Shown in pieces: positions 45,240 through 54,291 of a stretch of 64,000 nucleotides of DNA. Below the pieces are notes generated by a model. That model searched no databases. It worked only from the letters and a program-made list of their open reading frames with translations, and was not told the DNA's origin. The DNA lies in assembly GCF_002128405.1 (NCBI RefSeq), contig NZ_NETJ01000004.1, positions 62,001 to 126,000 on the forward strand. The letters run 5' to 3'. The position numbers were made by a program, and so were the translations under genes. Position 1 is the stretch's first letter; the number at the start of each line of letters is the position of its first letter. The stretch is from Gottfriedia solisilvae (GTDB lineage Bacteria; Bacillota; Bacilli; Bacillales; Bacillaceae_G).

Positions 45240-45959
45240 CTATTTCAGTTCTACTGTATAAGTAAATTTGTCACCTCTAGCAATAGAAATCGTGTATTCA
45301 ATCACTTTGCTTTGGTCATAGGTAATACGTTTTAACATAAGACATGGCGCACCTTCATTTATGTTTAACATGTCTGATTCAACATTATTTGCACTAACTG
45401 CCATAAAGCTCTCCAATGCTCTAGAAATTTTCACATTATACTGGGAACGAAAAATTTCATACATTGGTGTCTTCTCTAATTCCTGACTAGAAAGATTTTT
45501 AAAATCTTTGACTGGAACATACGATGTTTCGTATAACATTGGATCCTGGTCAGCAAGCCTTAACCGAACAATCTTAAATACTTCTTCTTCAACCGGTAGA
45601 TCCATGACTTTTGCAATTTTATTATCACAAAATACTTTCTCAAATGAAACGACCTGAGTGGTTGGAAGTTTTCCGACTTTTTTCATCTCTTCTGTAAAAC
45701 TATAAAACTTAACAAGACTTTGATTATGGGTTTTTGGTGAGACATACGTTCCTTTACCATGAACCTTATAAATAAACCCTTGTTTTTCCAATTCCTGCAT
45801 TGTTTGCCTAACAGTTGTCCGGCTCACTCGGTAGGAATCACATAATTCTCGTTCAGATGGAAGTTGATCATTTTCAACAAGTTCACCTGATTCGATTTTT
45901 TCTAATAAAATGTCCATTAATTGATAATACAGAGGAAGTCGAGAATCCTTTTCTACCAT
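45240..45959 (-). CDS. GntR-family (HutC/NagR-like) regulator
   Basis: A 239-residue repressor with N-terminal winged helix (LPSERELCDSYRVSRTTVRQ, about residues 27-46) and a C-terminal UTRA domain (KIVRLRLADQDPMLYETSYV, ending RGDKFTYTVEL). UTRA domains bind phosphorylated amino sugars in NagR/YvoA and AgaR2-type proteins. It lies inside the amino-sugar locus between the dehydrogenase and agaS, has AAGGAG before its ATG, and is preceded by a copy of the operator half GTCATAACCAGT, so self-control is likely. Confidence 0.92.
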   Translation of the reverse strand: MVEKDSRLPLYYQLMDILLEKIESGELVENDQLPSERELCDSYRVSRTTVRQTMQELEKQGFIYKVHGKGTYVSPKTHNQSLVKFYSFTEEMKKVGKLPTTQVVSFEKVFCDNKIAKVMDLPVEEEVFKIVRLRLADQDPMLYETSYVPVKDFKNLSSQELEKTPMYEIFRSQYNVKISRALESFMAVSANNVESDMLNINEGAPCLMLKRITYDQSKVIEYTISIARGDKFTYTVELK

Positions 45960-45985
45960 GATATGCTCCTTTAGGTGGTATCTTT

Positions 45986-45997
45986 GTCATAACCAGT
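45986..45997. promoter_or_regulatory. GntR-type operator half-site upstream of the regulator
   Basis: GTCATAACCAGT differs in one base from GTCATTACCAGT at the two other promoters. The left half (GGTGGTATCTTT) is poorly conserved. Confidence 0.55.
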
Positions 45998-46059
45998 TAT
46001 TAATAAGTATATTATACATAATATTGAAAAAGTTACCACATTTTGCAGCAGTAGATTTT

Positions 46060-47325
46060 TTATAAAACTTCCTCTTTTATCTCTTTCAAATTTTCCACAT
46101 ATTCTTTTAATGATACGATTGCACCTGTAACTCTTGATTCCTCAGCTGCATAGGCAATCATGTGACTTTGCGCAGAAACAATTGCGGATGTTAAACTACT
46201 ATTACTTTTCTGTTTTACACTATGAATAAAGTCCGCCATTATACTTGTATCTGCACCCATATGCCCTCCATCTACTGTTTCAGGATGGATCATTTCTTTT
46301 TTCCCTGAAAAATAATTGATTTCAAGCTCATTTTTTGCATCATTTCCATTAATTTCGCCTTTTGTACCCATGATTTTAAAGTTTCGGAAAGTTTCCTTTG
46401 TAAAAGCAGTCATGGTGAAGGCAACTGTCACATCATTATCAAACAATAAATTAACTACTTGATGGTCAACTACATCATTATCACAATGATACACACAGCG
46501 ACCATATGGACCTTCTTGAATCGCCTTTAATCTACTTTCAATACTTGAATCTGCCGAAATGACATTTGCTGGCCAAACATCACGATCGTGTAAATACCAT
46601 TTAGCAGCTGAATATGGACATTCTTTTTCCACCTTGCATCCATCCAAACAGCGATATGTTGAGCCTTCTGGAGCATTTTCCTTTTTAAAATAAGATAAAC
46701 TTCCGTAAGAAGAAACACTTTGACATTCCTTACCTATTAACCAGGCTAGCATATCCATATCATGACAGCTTTTTTGAAGGATCATCGGGCTTGATTCCCC
46801 TGAATTGCGCCAGTTACCACGAACAAAGCTATGTGCTTGATGAAAATATCCAACATTCTCATTCCATTGAATAGATACAATTTCTCCGATTGCTTTTTGA
46901 TCAATGACTTCTTTTAATGCTTGATAAAATGGAGCATATCGCATCACATGACATACCGTTAATAATGTATTATGTTTGCTAGCTGCTTCGGCAATTTTTA
47001 ATGTCTCATGTGGAACCGGTGACATTGGTTTCTCTAGTAAAATACTATATCCTTTTTCAATTGCTTTCATAACCGGTTTAAAATGGTTCCGATCTGGACT
47101 ACATATTAAGAGTGCCTCACAAAGCTGTTCTTTTTCTAAAAGCTCCGTCCAATCTTCAAATCTCATATTCTCTGGAATATTATGTGTTTCAGCAAATTTC
47201 TCTCGCTTTTCTTTATTTGGTTCAGCTACCGCAATGAATTGAATTTCATGTGGATATTGAAGAGCATACGATCCGTATGCATAAAAACCCCTGCTTCCCG
47301 CTCCGATTAAAGCTGCTTTCATCAT
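46060..47325 (-). CDS. Gfo/Idh/MocA-family oxidoreductase of the amino-sugar locus
   Basis: A 421-residue NAD(P)-binding protein: KAALIGAGSRGFYAYG Rossmann start, LLEKPMSPVPHETL with the EKP lysine, and a cysteine-rich insert CLDGCKVEKECPYSAAKWYL followed by GPYGRCVYHCDNDVVDHQ that could bind a metal. The same insert is typical of a subgroup found in glycosaminoglycan and amino-sugar loci. Related GH109 enzymes use bound NAD to hydrolyse N-acetylgalactosaminides, so this protein may release or oxidise GalNAc from a glycoside; that is inference. No export signal. AGGAGG precedes two adjacent ATGs. Confidence 0.85.
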   Translation of the reverse strand: MMKAALIGAGSRGFYAYGSYALQYPHEIQFIAVAEPNKEKREKFAETHNIPENMRFEDWTELLEKEQLCEALLICSPDRNHFKPVMKAIEKGYSILLEKPMSPVPHETLKIAEAASKHNTLLTVCHVMRYAPFYQALKEVIDQKAIGEIVSIQWNENVGYFHQAHSFVRGNWRNSGESSPMILQKSCHDMDMLAWLIGKECQSVSSYGSLSYFKKENAPEGSTYRCLDGCKVEKECPYSAAKWYLHDRDVWPANVISADSSIESRLKAIQEGPYGRCVYHCDNDVVDHQVVNLLFDNDVTVAFTMTAFTKETFRNFKIMGTKGEINGNDAKNELEINYFSGKKEMIHPETVDGGHMGADTSIMADFIHSVKQKSNSSLTSAIVSAQSHMIAYAAEESRVTGAIVSLKEYVENLKEIKEEVL

Positions 47326-47353
47326 CAGTTTCCTCCTAGCTATATTAAATCCT

Positions 47354-48187
47354 TTATTTTCCGCCTGTTATGGCAATTCCTTCAATAAATTGCTTTTGCA
47401 GAATCATAAATAAGATAAGCATTGGTACGATTGCTAAAAAAGATCCTGCCATTAATACCGGATAGTTTGTTAAATATTGGCCTTGCAACGAAGACAAACC
47501 TACTGATAGAGTCATAGATTCTGGTGAACTATTAACAATCATAGGCCACATTAACTCATTCCAGCTCCAAAGAGTTGTAAAAATTCCTAAAGCAACTAAA
47601 CCTGGTTTTGCTAGAGGTAGCATAACGCGCCAGTAAATTTGAAAATGATTACACCCATCCAATCTAGCAGCTTCTTCTAACTCCTTTGGAAGCCCCATAA
47701 AAAACTGACGTAATAAGAATGTGCCAAATGCACTAAATAAACCAGGAACTACCACGGCTTGTAAAGTGTTTAACCATCCTAATTTCACCATAATCATATA
47801 TTGCGGTAGTAAAAAAACTTGCCCTGGTACCATTAAAACAGATAATGCTACTAAAAACAGAACATTTCTACCTGGAAATTCTATCCTCGCAAATGCATAG
47901 GCAGCTAGTGAGCATAAAAATAGTTGGCCAGCTGTCCGAAGAACAGTAACGATTAAGGTGTTAAGCATAAATTTGAAAAAAGGAAGTAATGTAAAAACTT
48001 CTTTATAGTTTTCCCATTGAAAATCCTTTGGAATGATTACAGGTGGAACATGAATTGACTCCGCATAAGTCTTTAATGAAGTGAGGAACATCCAAATAAA
48101 AGGTAGGACCATCGCAACGGCGCCGACTATTAGGATGATATGGATTAGTAGTGTTTTACTTGTAAAAAGCTGTCTCGTTTTTTCCAA
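47354..48187 (-). CDS. Carbohydrate ABC permease, MalG type
   Basis: A 277-residue permease with six spans and the EAA loop ELEEAARLDGCNHFQIYWRV-P-LAKPG. The TTG start has GGAGG 8 bases upstream. With the MalF-type partner and the binding protein it forms a CUT1 sugar importer; the ATPase is absent and probably shared (MsmX-like), as usual in Bacillus. Confidence 0.92.
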   Translation of the reverse strand: MEKTRQLFTSKTLLIHIILIVGAVAMVLPFIWMFLTSLKTYAESIHVPPVIIPKDFQWENYKEVFTLLPFFKFMLNTLIVTVLRTAGQLFLCSLAAYAFARIEFPGRNVLFLVALSVLMVPGQVFLLPQYMIMVKLGWLNTLQAVVVPGLFSAFGTFLLRQFFMGLPKELEEAARLDGCNHFQIYWRVMLPLAKPGLVALGIFTTLWSWNELMWPMIVNSSPESMTLSVGLSSLQGQYLTNYPVLMAGSFLAIVPMLILFMILQKQFIEGIAITGGK

Positions 48188-48201
48188 TGGTTACTCCTCC
48201 T

Positions 48202-49152
48202 TTAATCATAATGAACCCATTTTTTCTGTAAAACCATTTGAATCGCAGTAATGATGAGAATAATAATGAGTAATAGAACAGCGATTGCGGCTGCATAGCC
48301 TTTATCGTTTAACACGAATGCATGCTGATAAAATAAATACACAATTGATTGCGTTTTTTCCAATGCTGTACTGCCTTTTCCAATCATCATGAAAATTAAA
48401 TCAAACACTTGAAATGCCCCAATAAAGGACATAATCGTAACGAAGAAAATGACTGGAGATAGTAATGGTAGGGTTATTTTAAAGAACACCTTGATTGGAC
48501 CTGCACCATCAATTTCCGCTGCTTCGTAATACGTCTTCGGTATTCCCTGCAAACCTGATAAGAAAATGACTACGTTATAGCCAATTCCACTCCAAATTGC
48601 TACTACTATGATTGAATACAATGCAATTTTTGGATCACTTACCCATTGCGGACCCTTTATCCCGATAAGAGATAAAAGATAATTAAGTAGTCCATAATCT
48701 GAATTATAGAGCCATCTCCACACCATTGCGATTGCAGCTGGCATTGTAATCACCGGTAAAAAATATAACGTTCGATAAACGGATTTCCCCTTAATTTTCT
48801 GGTTTAAGAGAACAGCTACTAGAATCGAAAGGAAAATTCCAATTGGAACTGTAAATAAAATATAAATGCCAGTATTCTTGAATGACTGTAAAAGATTAGC
48901 ATCATCTACCATTCGTTTATAGTTGTCTAACCCCGTCCACTCATACTGCCCAAATGCTCCCCATTCTGTAAAACTAAAGTAAATCGTTTGAAGTATTGGC
49001 CACAGGTAAAAAACCAATAAGCCTAGCATGGTAGGTGCAATCATCAGATACGCCCAAAAGAAATCAGAACGTTTTCTTGTTTTGCTTAAGTTTGGTACCT
49101 TCAATTTTCTTCTTTTCGCGTTTACTTCAACTTGTAGAGGAATTTCCTTCAC
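48202..49152 (-). CDS. Carbohydrate ABC permease, MalF type
   Basis: A 316-residue permease with six spans and EAA loop TYYEAAEIDGAGPIKVFFKI-LP-LSP. I chose the GTG at 49152 since AAGGAGG lies 7 bases before it; 18 further upstream codons would contain that ribosome site. The first 40 residues are basic and cytosolic. CUT1-type importer subunit, paired with the next gene. Confidence 0.92.
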   Translation of the reverse strand: MKEIPLQVEVNAKRRKLKVPNLSKTRKRSDFFWAYLMIAPTMLGLLVFYLWPILQTIYFSFTEWGAFGQYEWTGLDNYKRMVDDANLLQSFKNTGIYILFTVPIGIFLSILVAVLLNQKIKGKSVYRTLYFLPVITMPAAIAMVWRWLYNSDYGLLNYLLSLIGIKGPQWVSDPKIALYSIIVVAIWSGIGYNVVIFLSGLQGIPKTYYEAAEIDGAGPIKVFFKITLPLLSPVIFFVTIMSFIGAFQVFDLIFMMIGKGSTALEKTQSIVYLFYQHAFVLNDKGYAAAIAVLLLIIILIITAIQMVLQKKWVHYD

Positions 49153-49211
49153 TATACTCCCTCCTTTTAAGGAAAATAAAGAGAAGAAACTACTTCTCCT
49201 CTTCATTTTTT

Positions 49212-50456
49212 CTAGTTATTAGATAGTGCCTCATTTGCCTTTTTCGTTAACTCTTTTACAGCATCTTCTACACTTTCTTCCTCGCTCCAAGCCTTTTTCA
49301 AAATATCAGTTTCGTACTGCCAAATTTCCCCTGTATTTTCCACGCTTGGTAAAGGTACAGAATAATCAACACCATCAATAAATGCTTTAAGATTCAAATT
49401 TGGGACAGATTGTAACCAAGCATCTTGCGTACCATTGTAAGCAGGAATAACTGTTCCTGTTTTCGCATATACTTCCGCTGCTTCTTTAGAGCCTAAAAAC
49501 TGTACAAACTTCCAAGCTGCTTCTTTATGCTTTGTATTCGCCGCAATAACATTAGATAATCCATGAATCGCAACAGCACGTTGCTTTCCTTTTGGTACAA
49601 CCGCGACATTTAAGTCAGGATTTTTCTTATATTCTGGAACCATCCAAGGTCCATCAAACATCATAGCGATTTTACCTGAAGAGAATAGTTCAGAAGCCGC
49701 TGTTTCCGTCATTTGTGCTTGTGTTGGAGAAAGCCCGTCTTCAATAAAGCTAATATTATATTTTAATGCCTCGATCGCTTCAGGTTGATCAAATCCAACA
49801 GACTTACCATCCTCTGAGATAATATGACCTCCATTTTGCCAAATGAAATCATAATATCCACCTTGGTTACCCATTAAAGCAGCATAGCCCCAAATACCCT
49901 TATCTTTATTTGTTAGCTTAGTAGCTACTTCTTTTAACTTGTTCCAGTCCCAAGTATCATCTGGATACGGTACTCCTGCTTCATCAAAAATCTTTTTGTT
50001 ATACCATAAACCTGTCGTATCAAAATCTTTAGGAATTCCATAAACTTCTTCATCAACTGTATAAAGATCAATTAATGACTTTGGATAATTATCAAAACTA
50101 TAATCATCTTTTTTAGCCATGTCACTTAGTGGAAGAATGACTTTACCTTTTGCATATTGAACAACATGCGGACCATTCATCCATAACACATCGGGTAGCG
50201 CCCCACCTGTAGCAGCTGTTTCAAGCTTTTGGAAATACTGTGCATAAGGAGTCAGCTCAGTCTTCACTTTAATATCAGGATTTTTTTCATTAAATAATTT
50301 TATAATTTCTTCAATTGCAGGGACTTGCTTCTTATCCCAAAATCCATAAGTAATCTCGACTTTTCCATCACTTGATGTTTCATCACTAGAACTACATCCT
50401 GCTAACCCTAGTAATCCAAGCGCCAAGGTTAAAATCATGATAAGCCATTTTTTCAT
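49212..50456 (-). CDS. Sugar ABC transporter substrate-binding lipoprotein
   Basis: A 414-residue binding protein. The signal ends in a lipobox LLGLAGC with lipidated C21 and a serine-rich linker. EITYGFWDKKQVPAIEEIIK starts the MalE/CUT1 type fold; FDTTGLWYNKKIFDEAGVPY and MMFDGPWMVPEYKK are family blocks. First gene of the locus, expected to bind an amino-sugar mono- or oligosaccharide. Two operator-like sites and a cre-like sequence lie upstream, matching substrate induction plus carbon catabolite control. Confidence 0.92.
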   Translation of the reverse strand: MKKWLIMILTLALGLLGLAGCSSSDETSSDGKVEITYGFWDKKQVPAIEEIIKLFNEKNPDIKVKTELTPYAQYFQKLETAATGGALPDVLWMNGPHVVQYAKGKVILPLSDMAKKDDYSFDNYPKSLIDLYTVDEEVYGIPKDFDTTGLWYNKKIFDEAGVPYPDDTWDWNKLKEVATKLTNKDKGIWGYAALMGNQGGYYDFIWQNGGHIISEDGKSVGFDQPEAIEALKYNISFIEDGLSPTQAQMTETAASELFSSGKIAMMFDGPWMVPEYKKNPDLNVAVVPKGKQRAVAIHGLSNVIAANTKHKEAAWKFVQFLGSKEAAEVYAKTGTVIPAYNGTQDAWLQSVPNLNLKAFIDGVDYSVPLPSVENTGEIWQYETDILKKAWSEEESVEDAVKELTKKANEALSNN

Positions 50457-50524
50457 CTCTTTTCCCTTCCTTCTTCTGAAAGTTTAATAGATTTCCAACC
50501 TAATAAAACACATCTCATCATGAT

Positions 50525-50536
50525 GTTATTACCAGT
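50525..50536. promoter_or_regulatory. GntR-type operator half-site near the binding-protein start
   Basis: GTTATTACCAGT, one base different from GTCATTACCAGT, about 70 bases before the start codon and inside the leader. Confidence 0.55.
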
Positions 50537-50541
50537 TGTAT

Positions 50542-50555
50542 TGTAAAGGCTTTCA
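50542..50555. promoter_or_regulatory. cre-like catabolite site
   Basis: TGTAAAGGCTTTCA fits the CcpA cre consensus (TGWAANCGNTNWCA) with one mismatch in the central CG. Located between the two GntR-type sites. Confidence 0.5.
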
Positions 50556-50616
50556 AAAATGTCTTACAGTAACTTCAATTTCAGTATATGGATCAGCACC
50601 TCCTAGTAGCATCATA

Positions 50617-50659
50617 GTAATGACGTCATTACCAGTTGATGATAGTATAACACCTCTTT
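50617..50659 (-). promoter_or_regulatory. Promoter-operator of the amino-sugar locus
   Basis: GTAATGACGTCATTACCAGT (50617-50636) is a near-palindrome around GACGTC. Read on the minus strand it starts a few bases after TATACT (-10), with TTGGAT about 15 bases further up as a poor -35. A repressor bound here would cover the transcription start. Confidence 0.65.
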
Positions 50660-50818
50660 TTCAAATCCAAAATACCTTTTCATCATTTTTATCTGAAAAT
50701 TAAATCGACACAATTCATCATTATTCTCAATAACATACATTTGTCTTAGTTTAATGGCTTCTCTTTTATATGAAAATGAGACTTTATTATACTTGCGTTT
50801 TTTATTCTTTCACTTATG

Positions 50819-50856
50819 AAAAAAACCTCTAATGTCCCATAATACACTAGAGGTTT
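50819..50856 (-). terminator. Terminator of cotJABC
   Basis: Minus-strand stem AACCTCTAG / TTAGAGGTT with a 14-base loop and TTTTTTT. Confidence 0.8.
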
Positions 50857-50867
50857 GTTATATATAT

Positions 50868-51437
50868 TTAAAATATTTTTCTTTGCTGGCGATCGTCTTT
50901 TACGATTTCTACTGCTTCTCTGAATCTTTGTGAATGGATGATTTCACGCTCTCTTAAAAATCTTAAAGAGTCATTTAAATCCGGATCATCTGACATATCA
51001 ATAATCCATTGATATGTAGCGCGTGCTTTTTCTTCAGCTGCAATATCCTCGTATAAATCTGCAATTGGATCTCCTTTTGCTTGGATATAAGCTGCAGTAA
51101 ATGGAACACCGTCAGAATTGTGGTAGAACAAAGCGCTATCATGTGATGCATAGTGTGCATCTAACCCTGCTGCTTTCATTTGGTCAGGAGTAGCATCCTT
51201 TGTTAATTTATAAATCATCGTAGCAATCATTTCCAAATGTGCAAATTCTTCCGTACCAATATCAGTTAATAGTCCTATTACTTTGTCAGGTATTGTGTAT
51301 CGTTGGTTTAAATATCTTAAAGCAGCAGCAAGCTCTCCATCTGCTCCACCATATTGTTCTACCAAAAATTTAGCTAACATTGGGTTGCAAGTACTTACTT
51401 TAACTGGATATTGTAATTTCTTTTCATAGATCCACAT
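50868..51437 (-). CDS. cotJC: Spore coat protein CotJC (manganese-catalase-like)
   Basis: A 189-residue ferritin-like protein of the manganese catalase family. Metal ligands are visible in ADGELAAALRYL, GTEEFAHLEMIATM, LYEDIAAEEKARATYQW and REIIHSQRF, the repeated E and ExxH of a di-manganese site. In Bacillus CotJC is made in the mother cell and built into the spore coat with CotJA. AGGAGG precedes the ATG. Last gene of cotJABC. Confidence 0.95.
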   Translation of the reverse strand: MWIYEKKLQYPVKVSTCNPMLAKFLVEQYGGADGELAAALRYLNQRYTIPDKVIGLLTDIGTEEFAHLEMIATMIYKLTKDATPDQMKAAGLDAHYASHDSALFYHNSDGVPFTAAYIQAKGDPIADLYEDIAAEEKARATYQWIIDMSDDPDLNDSLRFLREREIIHSQRFREAVEIVKDDRQQRKIF

Positions 51438-51452
51438 CTGATTCTCCTCCTT

Positions 51453-51716
51453 CTAAACTTGCCATGGCCATGGGCCTTTGCCCCAGCCCCAATTCTCGTC
51501 AGAGTAACTATTGCCATATTGAAAAAGTGGACCATACTTAGCTTCGAAATTAGATTGAATTTGTTTCTTATACTGTGCATACTGGTTAAATTGGTTAATT
51601 GCATTCGCATCATCTGGGTGAGTATCTAAGTATAAAGTCAATTCAACTAATACAAAATCAACTGCTTGTATTTCTTCTAATTCTTGATAGTATTCCGGCG
51701 GTAAGGAACTTGTCAT
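51453..51716 (-). CDS. cotJB: Spore coat protein CotJB
   Basis: An 87-residue protein with the CotJB pattern: YYQELEEIQAVDFVLVELTL then YLDTHPDDANAINQFNQYA and a tryptophan-rich tail (GWGKGPWPW). It lies between cotJA and cotJC with short gaps of 5 and 15 bases. Needed for assembly of the CotJ module; no enzymatic function is known. Confidence 0.93.
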   Translation of the reverse strand: MTSSLPPEYYQELEEIQAVDFVLVELTLYLDTHPDDANAINQFNQYAQYKKQIQSNFEAKYGPLFQYGNSYSDENWGWGKGPWPWQV

Positions 51717-51721
51717 CTTTT

Positions 51722-51967
51722 TTACCCCCTTGCTTTATAAGGATTGTCATAAAAATCATAGAAAACTTTCCAAAGTGTTCCTTTTTGCAATGCTTCCTTA
51801 TAAGGAAATTGTTCTAAATTTGGTGGTTGGAATCCTAGATAAAGATGTGGTGGAGTTGAATAGTATTTCTGTCCAATTGGTGGACAAGGATCATTTGGTC
51901 CATGATAAACACTATATGCTTTAACTTGGGTAAACTGGAGATTATTATCTTTTTGATTATCGTTCAA
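51722..51967 (-). CDS. cotJA: Spore coat protein CotJA
   Basis: An 81-residue proline- and tyrosine-rich protein: YHGPNDPCPPIGQKYYSTPP and FQPPNLEQFPYKEALQKGTL-W, the CotJA hallmarks. The TTG at 51967 is the probable start, 8 bases after AAAGGAG; a GTG three codons earlier overlaps the ribosome site. First gene of the operon; a sigma-E promoter is expected upstream but I could not identify one with confidence. Confidence 0.92.
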   Translation of the reverse strand: MNDNQKDNNLQFTQVKAYSVYHGPNDPCPPIGQKYYSTPPHLYLGFQPPNLEQFPYKEALQKGTLWKVFYDFYDNPYKARG

Positions 51968-52047
51968 AGTGATCACTCCTTTGAAAGTAAAAACATCAAC
52001 TAATTCACTATATTCATAATTTATAAAATTAATGTGAAAGAAATGGG

Positions 52048-53526
52048 CTATTCATGAAATGACCTTTTATTTATCTCATAGGCAGCTCGTATACCTGATT
52101 CAACAGCTCCTTCAATCCAAGCAGGTGCTGTTGAGGTATGCTCTCCGGCAAAGTGAACTCTTCCTTCTGGCGTGTAAACATGAGGTGAGAGTTCTTTATT
52201 TTGTTCAGGTTTAAACATTGAAAATGCTCCACCAGAGTATGGATACAATGCCCAACTATGTGTGTAACCAGTAATATATTCTGTATACACTTGGTCGCCG
52301 TGTATCGTTGCCAAGTCTCTCAACGCATTCAAAATGCGATCTTGTTCTGACATACTATCCCAAATTAATGCATCATCTTCCCAAGTGTAACTAGCAAGTA
52401 CTATTCCAGAACCATTCAATCCATTATGATTACTAGGATAATAAGCGAATCGAATTGGTAAATCCGTTGTAAGTTTCCCGCCAAGTATTCCTTCCTTCTC
52501 CCAAAACCTTGATTTAAATTGCAAACCTATCTTTGTAGAGGCTACATAATGGAGCTCTCGAATTGCTTTCCATTTACTATACGAAAATGAATCACGTGGG
52601 CACACTTCAATAAAGTTTAGCAAGGAGAACGGAATTGTCATAATCGCATAATCACCCGAAGTTTCAAAAGGAATATGGCTAGTATAATGATCTGAATGAA
52701 TCGTAACTTGGTGATTTTCTTGCACGATTTTATTCACTTTTTGGCCAAAATATATATGTTTTTTTAATTTCTCATGAAATTTATGTGCCAATTTATCGTT
52801 TCCACCAGTAATTTCATAAAACTTAATCTCTTTCGTAAGCAAAACGATAAATTCTCTTAATATTGCTGTAAATGCAAGCTCTGGAAATCCCTCCAGCCCT
52901 ACCAGCACTTTAACTTTTTCTACTGCTCCTGGAGAAAGAGGCTCGCCTACGGGGTTATAACGTAAAAAAGAGTCCATCGAATAATGATCTAACTCCTCAA
53001 TGACTTTCTCCCAATTCTCTTCAGGATTTTGATTAATATAATCGATTACCGGTTTAATTGATCTTTCAATTAAAGAATCTACATTTATTCCTTTTTCATT
53101 TTCATTCACATGATACCCTAGCATATCTGGATTTTTTTCATACTTTTTTTGTATAGTTTTTATGCCATTCGCATAAATAACATCATCTGATTTACCATTA
53201 ATAAATTCATTGATTTCTAGGCCGAATTTTTCTATATACGCCAAAACAAGATGATGGGTAGATGGTATTCTCATTGCACCTAGCTCAAGATATTGGTCAT
53301 TAATAAATGGATTTCTTTTCGTGTAAATGCGTCCCCCTGCTCTCCCATTTGCTTCTAAAATAACAACATCATGACCAGCTTCCTCTAGTAAAGAAGCAGA
53401 CACTAGCCCCGCAATCCCTGCCCCAACAATAACAATTCTTTTAGGATTGGTTGCTTTTTCTAAACCGTGTTGGATACAAGAAAGCATCTCTTCTTTTGAC
53501 ATAACCTTCTTAGATGTACGATTCAT
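52048..53526 (-). CDS. Flavin-containing amine oxidase / L-amino acid oxidase
   Basis: A 492-residue FAD enzyme. The dinucleotide motif RIVIVGAGIAGLVSASLLEE (about residues 30-49) is followed by VVILEANGRAGGRIYT, and LELGAMRIPSTHHLV is the GAMR block of L-amino acid oxidases. The C-terminal VHFAGEHTSTAPAWIEGAVE binds FAD. No signal peptide. It resembles YobN of B. subtilis. It releases ammonia and hydrogen peroxide from amino acids or amines; which one is unknown. AGGAGA precedes the ATG. Single gene. Confidence 0.9.
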   Translation of the reverse strand: MNRTSKKVMSKEEMLSCIQHGLEKATNPKRIVIVGAGIAGLVSASLLEEAGHDVVILEANGRAGGRIYTKRNPFINDQYLELGAMRIPSTHHLVLAYIEKFGLEINEFINGKSDDVIYANGIKTIQKKYEKNPDMLGYHVNENEKGINVDSLIERSIKPVIDYINQNPEENWEKVIEELDHYSMDSFLRYNPVGEPLSPGAVEKVKVLVGLEGFPELAFTAILREFIVLLTKEIKFYEITGGNDKLAHKFHEKLKKHIYFGQKVNKIVQENHQVTIHSDHYTSHIPFETSGDYAIMTIPFSLLNFIEVCPRDSFSYSKWKAIRELHYVASTKIGLQFKSRFWEKEGILGGKLTTDLPIRFAYYPSNHNGLNGSGIVLASYTWEDDALIWDSMSEQDRILNALRDLATIHGDQVYTEYITGYTHSWALYPYSGGAFSMFKPEQNKELSPHVYTPEGRVHFAGEHTSTAPAWIEGAVESGIRAAYEINKRSFHE

Positions 53527-53691
53527 GTCTTCTCTCCTAAAAAAAAATTTAGTTCAAAAGAATCTTATTCACTAAAATATTTCAATAGAAGGTTTTTTTA
53601 AAATATTCATTAAAAATATTTACTTTTTCTAACAAAAACAAGGTGAATAATAAAAATTTATTACAACGCATATAAAAAGATGATTTTTTGA

Positions 53692-53725
53692 GAAATAAAA
53701 TAGGCAATACCATATTGATACTGCC
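53692..53725 (-). terminator. Terminator after the four-span membrane protein
   Basis: Minus-strand stem GGCAGTAT / ATTGCC around ATATGG, with TATTTTATTTC after it. Confidence 0.6.
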
Positions 53726-53743
53726 TTTCACCACTGGAAGGAG

Positions 53744-54154
53744 TTACTTATGAAAACTTGTTATAAAAATATAACCTAATATTACATTCGAAAGTACTGT
53801 CGCTTTTACTTGTAGAAGCTCCACCGCTACAGAATTCCATAACTGTAAAGAAGGTATGTTGTAATGTATATACGTATATCCAGAAAGATATAAAGCTGGA
53901 ATCCCTAACACAATAAGCTTTGTTATATTAATATTCCAGCTCCCATTTTTCTTCCAATCAGCCAATAATTGTGGCAACCCAAGACATAAACCAATCGGAA
54001 CATATAAAAATGATAATATTAATATATAGTCTGAGTAGTCATATGTCTCAGCTGCAATTTTCTGTATATGACTATTAATATATAAACAGCCTATTGTAAC
54101 TCCGAACAATAAGATTAGAAACGCAATATATTTTAATGCTTTATAAAAAATCAT
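53744..54154 (-). CDS. Four-span membrane protein of unknown function
   Basis: A 136-residue protein with four hydrophobic segments (about residues 8-27, 44-62, 79-97 and 111-131) and few charges. No family is recognised. The AAGGAGG site 6 bases before the ATG and its own terminator support a real gene. It is not in an operon. Confidence 0.65.
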   Translation of the reverse strand: MIFYKALKYIAFLILLFGVTIGCLYINSHIQKIAAETYDYSDYILILSFLYVPIGLCLGLPQLLADWKKNGSWNINITKLIVLGIPALYLSGYTYIHYNIPSLQLWNSVAVELLQVKATVLSNVILGYIFITSFHK

Positions 54155-54235
54155 ATGATCCCTCCTTATACTATATTTATTTCTTGGTAGAGCTTGAAAG
54201 TACCTTTAAATGTGCTGCCTAAGTGAACTATAGAA

Positions 54236-54278
54236 ACAAAAACACCTTTTGAGGACTCTTTCTCAAAAGGTGTTTTTC
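54236..54278 (-). terminator. Terminator after the 47-residue protein gene
   Basis: Minus-strand stem AACACCTTTTGAG / CTCAAAAGGTGTT, perfect over 13 bp, then TTTTG. Confidence 0.92.
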
Positions 54279-54291
54279 GTTATTACTTGTT

